Source: Candidatus Moranbacteria bacterium RIFCSPLOWO2_12_FULL_48_12 (GTDB lineage Bacteria; Patescibacteriota; Minisyncoccia; Moranbacterales; UBA1568). Taken from it: a DNA stretch of 14,764 nt. Made by a program: the position numbers and the translations under genes. Below are positions 1 through 5,016 of the stretch, piece after piece. Location: contig MFSB01000018.1 in assembly GCA_001784735.1 (NCBI GenBank), forward strand, positions 1 to 14,764. The letters are read 5' to 3'. The notes beneath the pieces are model-generated. The model saw only the letters and a program-made list of their open reading frames with translations. It was not told the origin of the DNA and made no database searches. Within the stretch, counting starts at the first letter, position 1, and each line of letters begins with the position of its first letter.

Positions 1-788
1 GCGCCGTTCGAAATTCCTTTGGCAAAAACGATGATATCCGGAACGACATTTTCGTGTTCTATCGCGAAAAGTTTGCCTGTGCGAGAAAAGCCAGAACCCA
101 CTTCATCGACGATAAGCAATGTGCCGTATTTCTTCGTTATTTCCCTGATTTTCGTGAGAAAGCCTGGATAGGCAATCAACGTGGAGCCCCAGCCCGTGAT
201 TATCCCTGGTTCAGTGACCACTGCGGCGATATCTTCTTTTAAAAGCAAAGTCTCAAACTCTGACAGGAACTTTTCAAAACCTTCTTGGCCGATATCTTCA
301 TGCGGAAATTCAATCGGGGTTATTTCGGGAACCAGCGGTGTAAGTTTCTGCCGTGATTCACCAGGAGCACCGAGTGCCAGTGATGCAAAGAGCTGGCCAT
401 GGTAAAGGCCATTGAAACCGATGATTTTTTTCCTCTCAGTATAAGCACGGGCTATCTTCAGAGAAACTTCTATCGCTTCGGTACCGCTGGTAGCTTTTAT
501 GCACGCATCGAGTCCTCTCGGAAGGGCGGCTGTGAGAGCTGCGGCATACTCTTCCTGAATCGGATCAGAACCCCAGAGAAGGCCTTGGACATTCTTTTTT
601 GCTTGAGTGATGAGTGCCTCAGTGACTTCAGGATGATTCCAGCCTAAGTTGGTAACATTCCAAGCGGAAGTAAAATCGATATAGCGTTTTCCACTTCTAT
701 CCCAGATCAAAGAACCTTCCGCCCGCGCAAGAGGCAGATACTCATACTTACCTTTGAAATCTCGATAAACGATGCTGTTTTCGATCAT
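1..788 (-). CDS. Class III PLP-dependent aminotransferase, partial (C-terminus beyond left edge)
   Basis: Reading the minus strand from the ATG at 788 gives 262 residues without a stop before the window edge, about 60% of the usual ~430. The fold is that of class III (acetylornithine/GABA/glutamate-1-semialdehyde type) aminotransferases. Visible marks are an SGTEA phosphate-binding turn at residues 101-105, the YHG motif at 129-131, the IVDEV strand with Asp228 that contacts the pyridine nitrogen, SGFSRTGK at 232-239, and the Schiff-base lysine in FAKG (Lys257). The enzyme is cytosolic and moves an amino group using PLP, or shifts it within one molecule if it is a semialdehyde aminomutase. 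The exact substrate cannot be told from this part. A promoter with 17-nt spacing lies at 877-849, inside the end of the upstream gene, so it can be expressed on its own. No clear Shine-Dalgarno is seen. The family call is firm and the substrate is unknown. Confidence 0.9.
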   Translation of the reverse strand, partial: MIENSIVYRDFKGKYEYLPLARAEGSLIWDRSGKRYIDFTSAWNVTNLGWNHPEVTEALITQAKKNVQGLLWGSDPIQEEYAAALTAALPRGLDACIKATSGTEAIEVSLKIARAYTERKKIIGFNGLYHGQLFASLALGAPGESRQKLTPLVPEITPIEFPHEDIGQEGFEKFLSEFETLLLKEDIAAVVTEPGIITGWGSTLIAYPGFLTKIREITKKYGTLLIVDEVGSGFSRTGKLFAIEHENVVPDIIVFAKGISNG

Positions 789-848
789 ATTTTTCTAAGA
801 TTTTCACTTGGACATCTAGCTGAGAGCTTGGGACGAAGTTAGGATATG

Positions 849-877
849 ACTATATTGGGCGCTTAATTTTGTGTCAG
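849..877 (-). promoter_or_regulatory. Sigma70-type promoter for the aminotransferase
   Basis: On the minus strand CTGACA (877-872) is followed by a 17-nt spacer and TATAGT (854-849). The start codon at 788 lies about 55 nt beyond the expected transcription start. The -35 box overlaps the last codons of the pentapeptide-repeat gene, whose stop is at 863. Called from consensus match and spacing only. Confidence 0.5.
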
Positions 878-1825
878 AGCAGTGTCTTTAAAAGAGTAAT
901 TATTAATTTTTGTGAGAGATTGAATTTTTTCTAAAACTCCATCATCAAACTTTGCTTTTTCAAAATCGAAAGCCTGACTAATTGACCAGAGAGACAGTTC
1001 ATCAAAAGACGCCCCCCTAAAATCTGCTTCTGAAAGAAACGCCCCCATGAACATTGCCCCTTCCAATTTAGCTTCTTGTATGCCTGTGTTTTCAAAATAG
1101 GCTCCCATAACACTAGCACCTCGTAAGTCAGATCCTCTAAGATTAGCGCCATTAAAATTTGTTCCCATAGCACTTACTCTGCGCATATCTGAATTTGATA
1201 AAATTGCTTTCTCAAAATTTGCGCCCATTAAAACTGCTCCTCGTAGGCTTTGTTTTTTGAAATTGTATCCTGCAAAAGAATAGCCCATTGCGATTATCCG
1301 ACCTTGTCTTAGAAAATTTTCTATGTGAGCCGTTTTATTTTGATGCTCGTGAATGGCTTGTACGGCAATCTCATTGTATTTATAAACAGTTCGTTTTATA
1401 TCTTCAATAGAACGGTTATCTAACTCTTCAATAAATTCTATTAGGATGTTTTCTTGTTGTAATTTCTCAGGGTTAATACGAGACAGAGTGTCGTAGTAAT
1501 CATGGAAGTTAAGAAAATAAATCTTATTTTCTGATTTATTCCAGAAAAATAGAAAAAATGGTGACCCACTCATTCTCCACATATCTAAATGTTCCCTATC
1601 AATACTAACTTCATGTGTAGCAGTCCCTGTTGACTTTAGTTGAAAATCTAGCTTTTGTTGATTGTAACTTCCATTTTCAAAAATAAGAATTTGCCCGTCA
1701 GTACCAAAATCATCCTCTTGTGGTATGGTACTCACAATCCACTCATAGCCAACCTCAAAAAAATACTTCAATGCAGTTACTGAGTCTCGAGAAATCTGTT
1801 GTTGTAAAGTTTTTTTAGTACTCAT
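863..1825 (-). CDS. DUF4365-like (PD-(D/E)XK-type) domain fused to pentapeptide-repeat helix
   Basis: This 320-residue protein starts at the ATG at 1825. An upstream extension of the frame to 1915 runs through the tRNA-Ser and is not real. Residues 5-150 resemble DUF4365: a basic helix (QQQISRDSVTALKYFFE), then DDFGTDGQILI with Asp43, a strand ending FQLKS (Gln62, Lys64), and a hydrophobic FFLFFW core. The D...QxK layout fits a restriction-endonuclease-like nuclease, but the call is by eye. Residues 177-280 are pentapeptide repeats, A(N/D)(L/F)xx type (GANFEKA, GANLRGSDLRGA, EADFRGASF), which form a right-handed quadrilateral beta-helix. MGxxF-like motifs recur exactly every 20 residues, at 180, 200, 220, 240 and 260. 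There is no signal peptide, so it is probably cytosolic. It lies just downstream of tRNA-Ser. A DNA-targeting or defence role is possible but unproven. The DNA is AT-rich compared with the methyltransferase and typA. Confidence 0.75.
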   Translation of the reverse strand: MSTKKTLQQQISRDSVTALKYFFEVGYEWIVSTIPQEDDFGTDGQILIFENGSYNQQKLDFQLKSTGTATHEVSIDREHLDMWRMSGSPFFLFFWNKSENKIYFLNFHDYYDTLSRINPEKLQQENILIEFIEELDNRSIEDIKRTVYKYNEIAVQAIHEHQNKTAHIENFLRQGRIIAMGYSFAGYNFKKQSLRGAVLMGANFEKAILSNSDMRRVSAMGTNFNGANLRGSDLRGASVMGAYFENTGIQEAKLEGAMFMGAFLSEADFRGASFDELSLWSISQAFDFEKAKFDDGVLEKIQSLTKINNYSFKDTALTQN

Positions 1826-1839
1826 ACTTAAAGCTTTTC

Positions 1840-1929
1840 TGGCGGAAAGGGAGAGATTCGAACTCTCGATACCGTTACCGGTATGCCGCTTTTCGAGAGC
1901 GGTGCCTTCAACCACTCGGCCACCTTTCC
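1840..1929 (-). tRNA. tRNA-Ser (anticodon CGA) with encoded CCA
   Basis: The minus strand folds as a class II tRNA. The acceptor stem is GGAAAGG/CCTTTCC with discriminator G and a genomically encoded CCA. The D arm contains GCCGAGTGGTTGAAGGC. The anticodon stem CCGCT/AGCGG encloses loop CTCGAAA (anticodon CGA, reads UCG). A long variable arm (ATACCGGTAACGGTAT) follows, then a T arm GAGAG/CTCTC with loop TTCGAAT. The long variable arm is the serine identity feature. It lies 3 nt after the GIY-YIG stop codon and 14 nt before the DUF4365/pentapeptide start codon, so all three may come from one transcript. Confidence 0.96.
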
Positions 1930-1932
1930 TTA

Positions 1933-2184
1933 CTAAACCAAACTTTTTGTTAATCGCTTTCTCAAGTCTTTTTTGCCATCGCTACTTTTCAAATACTTTT
2001 CTCTTCTCTCAGCTTCCTCCTTGTGATTATAGGCTTCGTAGCAGAGAAGTTCCAGCGGCCGCCGCGTTTTTGTAGATTCGGCACTGCCCCCATTATGCTC
2101 TGATATTCTTCTTTTTAAGTCCTGCGTAAAACCAACGTACAATTTGGTGTCTTTTTTGCTTCTCAAAATATATACGTAGAACAT
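1933..2184 (-). CDS. Small GIY-YIG nuclease-domain protein (YhbQ/UvrC-N type)
   Basis: This 83-residue protein is a single GIY-YIG domain. YVYIL at residues 3-7 is the GIY strand and YVGFT at 16-20 is the YIG strand. LKRRISEHN carries the catalytic arginine, and the helix AERREKYLKSS holds the metal-binding glutamate. Members of this short family are stand-alone nuclease-like proteins, and larger relatives are homing endonucleases and the UvrC N-domain. The ATG at 2184 is the first in frame and has no Shine-Dalgarno. The gene sits between a truncated tRNA-Ser copy upstream and the intact tRNA-Ser downstream, with only 3 nt between its stop and the tRNA. That placement suggests a mobile or tRNA-targeting origin; this is inference. 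The fold call is firm and the cellular role is unknown. Confidence 0.88.
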   Translation of the reverse strand: MFYVYILRSKKDTKLYVGFTQDLKRRISEHNGGSAESTKTRRPLELLCYEAYNHKEEAERREKYLKSSDGKKDLRKRLTKSLV

Positions 2185-2200
2185 AATTGTAAGTGGGATT

Positions 2201-2239
2201 CGTCCAGCATACGCTGGACGCCCCGCGAATGCCGGGGCG
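2201..2239. repeat. Tandem pair of GC-rich palindromes inserted at the tRNA T-loop
   Basis: Two hairpins lie back to back. The first has arms CGTCCAGC (2201-2208) and GCTGGACG (2213-2220) around ATAC. The second has arms CGCCCCG (2219-2225) and CGGGGCG (2233-2239). Read on the minus strand, they begin inside the T-loop TTCG of the truncated tRNA-Ser and end in GAATCCCAC, which itself looks like the 3' half of a T arm. They resemble short mobile palindromes scattered through many small bacterial genomes. The family assignment is inference. Confidence 0.7.
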
Positions 2240-2308
2240 AACCTCCGATACCGTTTCCGGTATGCCGCTTTTCGAGAGCGGTGCCTTCAACCACTCGGCC
2301 ACTTCTCC
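2238..2308 (-). pseudogene. Truncated tRNA-Ser(CGA) remnant, 5' 71 nt only
   Basis: From 2308 the minus strand reads GGAGAAG (acceptor 5' strand), a D arm and anticodon arm identical to the intact tRNA-Ser, a variable arm with one base changed, and the T-stem strand GGAGG plus TTCG. There the match ends in the palindrome pair. The partners CCTCC and CTTCTCC are absent downstream, so the T and acceptor stems cannot form. Acceptor and T-stem bases differ from the intact copy, so this is not a simple recent duplication of the whole gene. It keeps a good promoter 9 nt upstream, which now drives the GIY-YIG and tRNA unit. Confidence 0.85.
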
Positions 2309-2316
2309 ATTTTCTT

Positions 2317-2345
2317 GTTGTACACGAAAAAAGGTTTCAGGGCAA
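2317..2345 (-). promoter_or_regulatory. Promoter of the tRNA remnant / GIY-YIG / tRNA-Ser unit
   Basis: Minus strand TTGCCC (2345-2340), 17-nt spacer, TACAAC (2322-2317). Transcription would start just ahead of the tRNA-like 5' end at 2308, as expected for a tRNA promoter. Confidence 0.5.
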
Positions 2346-2432
2346 GGATGATACTTTCGTTTTGGACTTTTTTGTTGTACAATAGAGGTGTCTTCAGGGT
2401 GGAATTAAGATAAAATTATTCTCTCGTATTTT

Positions 2433-2978
2433 ATGAGTACACCACTTTCACTGACCTTTGCTGACCCGTCCGCTATCGTGAATCAGCTTGAGATAAAGCC
2501 GGGGAGCAAAGTGGCGGATTTCGGCTGCGGCTCGGGATTTTTCTCCTTTGAATTCGCGAAACAGGTCGGCTCCGAGGGGGCGGTGCATGCTCTCGATATT
2601 TTGCCTTCAGCCTTGGAGGCAGTAGCCAGTCGCGCCAAGATTCTCAACCTTTCGAATATTGTTACCAAGCAGGTCAACCTCGAAAAAGAAAACGGTTCCG
2701 GCCTGGCTCCGCAAAGCATGGACTGGGTGGTGATCAAAGACATCCTTTTTCAGAATAAAAGCAAGGATGTGATCTTGCGCGAGGTGGCGCGCGTCTTGAA
2801 GACAGGCGGGCACGCCATTCTGATGGAGTGGGATCCCGAGGAAACGCTTGTCGGACCGGATAAGGAGCTCCGTATCAGCCCGGAGGAGTTGCGGACATTG
2901 GTGGAGGCGGCTCGTTTGGTCGTGGAGAAGGAGCTCAATGTGGGCGGATTTCACTATGCTTTCTTGGTGAAGAAGTAA
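2433..2978 (+). CDS. Class I SAM-dependent methyltransferase (UbiE/Methyltransf_11-like)
   Basis: This is a compact 181-residue Rossmann methyltransferase. Motif I is VADFGCGSGFF (27-37), which binds SAM. ALDI with Asp55 ends strand beta2 and should bind the ribose. DWVVIKDILF (97-106) is the post-motif strand, and LREVARVLKTGGHAILMEW (115-133) is the usual helix-strand ahead of the C-terminal half. The protein is shorter than typical UbiE (~250). It ends soon after a short cap, so it is a generic small methyltransferase with unknown substrate (lipid, quinone-like or small molecule). There is no signal peptide or TM segment. The ATG at 2433 has no Shine-Dalgarno. A possible -10 (TACAAT, 2378-2383) lies upstream without a convincing -35. 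The gene stands alone; GC-rich codons match typA and the binding-protein gene. Confidence 0.88.
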   Translation: MSTPLSLTFADPSAIVNQLEIKPGSKVADFGCGSGFFSFEFAKQVGSEGAVHALDILPSALEAVASRAKILNLSNIVTKQVNLEKENGSGLAPQSMDWVVIKDILFQNKSKDVILREVARVLKTGGHAILMEWDPEETLVGPDKELRISPEELRTLVEAARLVVEKELNVGGFHYAFLVKK

Positions 2979-3009
2979 TGTATAGCTTTATTTAAGTCGT
3001 TTTCACAAT

Positions 3010-3107
3010 GTCATTCCGGGCTTGACCCGGAATCCAGCCAGTAAACCAAAAATATAAGACTAGATTCCCGCCGGACGTTTATCCGCCGACTGGAGGACGG
3101 GAATGAC
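3010..3107. repeat. Palindromic element with GTCATTCC / GGAATGAC ends
   Basis: A 98-bp unit begins with GTCATTCC (3010-3017) and ends with the inverse GGAATGAC (3100-3107). Inside are two hairpins. ATTCCGGG/CCCGGAAT (3013-3033) has a 5-nt loop. The second pairs ATTCCCG (3064-3070) with CGGGAAT (3098-3104) and has a GC-rich core containing GCCGGACG and CCGCCGAC. Repeats with this end sequence are known in several bacterial groups as non-coding dispersed palindromes. It sits between the methyltransferase stop and the binding-protein promoter, where the first hairpin could also stop transcription. Confidence 0.75.
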
Positions 3108-3110
3108 AAG

Positions 3111-3134
3111 CACTGAAAGTTTCAGTGATATAAA
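3111..3134 (+). promoter_or_regulatory. Extended -10 promoter with overlapping inverted repeat (possible operator)
   Basis: TGATATAAA (3126-3134) fits an extended -10 element ahead of the binding-protein gene. A perfect 7-bp inverted repeat, CACTGAA-AGT-TTCAGTG (3111-3127), overlaps its TG, a position suited to a repressor. There is no good -35. Both calls rest on sequence pattern only. Confidence 0.35.
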
Positions 3135-3176
3135 ATCTTATCGCAGAGGAAAGACGGAAATTAATTTTAAACAGCT

Positions 3177-4574
3177 ATGCGATTTTTTTCGAAAAAGAAA
3201 GTTTTTTCTTTGGTGGTGGTCGCGCTCGGCGGACTGCTTTTTTCCGGTTGCGGTTTCAAGAGTGCTGCGCCTGAAACATACCAAGTCAAGCTGGAAGCGT
3301 GGGGTATCTTAGACAGCGATGCCTATACGGAGATATTCAGCGAATACCGGATGATCAATCCTTATGTGGCCGAGATCAATTATCGCAAACTCCCGATAGA
3401 AACATACAAAGAGGATCTTTTGAACGCTCTGGCGGCAGGCAATGGGCCAGACATCTTTATGATCCGCAATGCCTGGCGTGGCGCCTTCGAGGACAAGGTC
3501 GTCCCGGCGCCAGACTATCTGCTTACCGAGAAACAGTATCGGGATGCTTTCGTCGATGTCGTAGCAGCGGACTTCGTCAAAGACGGCAAGATATATGCCG
3601 CGCCCCTTTCCGTTGATTCGCTGGCGCTGTACTACAATAAGGACCTTTTCAATGCGGCGGGGATCGCGCGTCCGCCGGCGACGTGGGAAGAGCTTCTCGG
3701 GGATGTCCGCAAGCTGAGCCGCATCAATCAGTTTGGAGTGATTGATCAATCCGCTATCGCCCTGGGGACGGCTCAAAATATCAATCGATCCACGGATGTT
3801 CTCCAGGCGCTCATGCTGCAGATGGGTTCTGATATCGGTCAGACAAAGGAGGGGCGAGTCGAATTTTCCGATGAGAAGAGCCGCCAGGCTTTGGAGTTTT
3901 ATACGCAGTTCGCGAATATCAGTTCCAGCTTCTATTCTTGGAATCCACGGCTGCATTATTCTATCGATGCGTTCTATGAGAATACGCTCGCGATGATGAT
4001 AAATTATTCTTGGAAGTACGCGGAAATCAAGCAGAAAAACGCCAAACTCAATTTTGCCACGGCGCCGCTCCCGCAATTTTCCGGAACCATGGCGGTCAAC
4101 TTTCCCAATTACTTCGGGTTTGCGGTAGCCAAGAATAAAACGGCGGATGAGGCGCAGGCGCAAGCAGGAGCGGTAAAACCGGATCCGGAAAAACAGAATT
4201 ATCTGCGCATTCATGAAGCCTGGCAGCTCATCAACTATATGACGCTGCCGCATCCGGATAGTACGGTGACTTTGCAGAATGGCATCGCCGGTACGACCAA
4301 GAGTTTTCCATTGAGCTTCGACCCGACGAAGCGGTATCTGGAAAAGGCAAATCAGCCGGCTGCCCGGCGGGATCTCATCGAGTGGCAGAAGCAAGACATA
4401 GTGCTCTCGCCTTTCGCGACGGGCAATCTTATCGCGAGAAATTGGTATCAGGGCAATCCGGAAGCGGTGGAGACCATCTTCGCTGAAATGATCGATTCCG
4501 TGAATAATAAAGAACAAAACGCCTACGGAGCCCTCACGGCCGCGGTCAAGCGCGTCAATCTGTTGAGCCGCTGA
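3177..4574 (+). CDS. Extracellular solute-binding lipoprotein (ABC sugar-type, SBP family 1)
   Basis: The protein has 465 residues. It starts MRFFSKKK, followed by a hydrophobic stretch and the lipobox LFSGC, with Cys25 as the lipidated residue, so it is anchored to the outside of the membrane. The mature part has the family 1 (maltose/sugar) pattern. VKLEAWG...DAYTEIFSEYRMINPYVAEINYRKLP opens the N-lobe. ALAAGNGPDIFMIRN is the classic GPDI motif near residue 95. AAPLSVDSLALYYNKDLFNAAGI follows, then PPATWEELL. MMINYSWKY, AVNFPNYFGFAVAKN and a C-terminal helix region complete the lobes. The normal role is to capture a sugar, oligosaccharide or similar solute for an ABC permease, but no permease or ATPase is adjacent. 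The ligand cannot be named. It is probably monocistronic, with repeats on both sides. The start codon has no close Shine-Dalgarno. Confidence 0.9.
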   Translation: MRFFSKKKVFSLVVVALGGLLFSGCGFKSAAPETYQVKLEAWGILDSDAYTEIFSEYRMINPYVAEINYRKLPIETYKEDLLNALAAGNGPDIFMIRNAWRGAFEDKVVPAPDYLLTEKQYRDAFVDVVAADFVKDGKIYAAPLSVDSLALYYNKDLFNAAGIARPPATWEELLGDVRKLSRINQFGVIDQSAIALGTAQNINRSTDVLQALMLQMGSDIGQTKEGRVEFSDEKSRQALEFYTQFANISSSFYSWNPRLHYSIDAFYENTLAMMINYSWKYAEIKQKNAKLNFATAPLPQFSGTMAVNFPNYFGFAVAKNKTADEAQAQAGAVKPDPEKQNYLRIHEAWQLINYMTLPHPDSTVTLQNGIAGTTKSFPLSFDPTKRYLEKANQPAARRDLIEWQKQDIVLSPFATGNLIARNWYQGNPEAVETIFAEMIDSVNNKEQNAYGALTAAVKRVNLLSR

Positions 4575-4672
4575 TCCCGTTAGAAGTCTGACTGGGATTA
4601 TGTAAAGACAAGCGACTAAAGATGTTTAGGAAAGGAATTTTTGTGGTTTGTTTTGACAGACTTCTAACGGGA
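4575..4672. repeat. CCCGTTAGAAG inverted-repeat element, copy 1
   Basis: TCCCGTTAGAAGTCTG (4575-4590) is repeated as its exact inverse at 4657-4672, a perfect 16-bp inverted repeat. CTGAT (4571-4575) and ATCAG (4676-4680) outside it are also inverse. The 66 nt between the arms are AT-rich and carry no ORF. The arrangement resembles a miniature inverted-repeat element. It begins directly after the stop codon of the binding-protein gene. Confidence 0.75.
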
Positions 4673-4899
4673 CTGATCAGATTTTCAACAGGGCTGAACC
4701 ACGGTTACAAATAATACCGTTGGTTGGTGACGGTCTGTATGTAAAACATAGTCGCCTAGCGGCTTATAGCTACGGATAAACATTTTTTTGTCTAAAATTT
4801 GTAACGGGGCTGGACAGAAGGCTAGGAATAGGTTACAATTTCCTAACGTTTCCTAAGGCTCTCGAGCCTTTTTTCAATGGATTGTGAATCGAATATGAA
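4673..4899. other. Non-coding stretch between the two inverted-repeat elements
   Basis: No ORF of note is seen. The segment holds two similar phrases (CAGGGCTG and CGGGGCTG, each near a GGTTACAA) and a short GC hairpin around GCCTAGCGGC, and it ends in a terminator-like hairpin at 4855-4874. No known RNA family was recognised. Confidence 0.5.
4855..4874 (+). terminator. Rho-independent terminator candidate upstream of typA
   Basis: AAGGCT (4855-4860), loop CTCG, AGCCTT (4865-4870), with a run of six T at 4869-4874. It would end transcripts from the binding-protein gene about 280 nt after its stop. The stem is short. Confidence 0.55.
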
Positions 4900-5016
4900 T
4901 CCCGTTAGAAGCCGCGGTCACGGGAGCCATAAATCCTACAGTCGAATAAATAGAAAAATATTCAATCAATTTTTAACCAATGCAGTTTGTCCGACCGCGA
5001 CCTGCTTCTAACGGGA
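4900..5016. repeat. CCCGTTAGAAG inverted-repeat element, copy 2, abutting the typA start codon
   Basis: TCCCGTTAGAAGC plus CGCGGTC (4900-4919) is mirrored by GACCGCG (4993-4999) and GCTTCTAACGGGA (5004-5016), with four extra bases in the right arm. The outer 11-12 bp are the same as in copy 1, while the inner arm differs. The last base of the right arm is the A of the typA ATG. An open frame from 4980 would translate the arm into 12 extra residues, but TypA proteins normally begin at the residue encoded at 5016. Confidence 0.75.

Noticed and set aside
54..647. Three short plus-strand frames at the left edge
   Set aside because: They are shadows of the minus-strand aminotransferase, which is open across the whole stretch.
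1826..1915. N-terminal extension of the DUF4365/pentapeptide frame
   Set aside because: It translates the tRNA-Ser gene; the ATG at 1825 lies after the tRNA and begins the recognisable domain.
2093..2302. 69-residue minus-strand frame beginning MAEWLKAPLSKSG
   Set aside because: The start is a translation of the truncated tRNA-Ser and palindromes, and the rest overlaps the GIY-YIG gene in another frame.
2190..2308. Second functional tRNA-Ser, perhaps with an intron in the T-loop
   Set aside because: After the palindromes no CCTCC or CTTCTCC follows to close the T and acceptor stems, so removal of the insert would not give a tRNA.
3309..4517. 402-residue minus-strand frame opposite the binding protein
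   Set aside because: Arg/Ile-rich shadow of a well-recognised lipoprotein gene; no domain or signal seen.
4980..5015. Upstream start adding 12 residues to TypA
   Set aside because: These residues come from the inverted-repeat arm and are not part of the family N-terminus; no ribosome site supports it, though it cannot be fully excluded.
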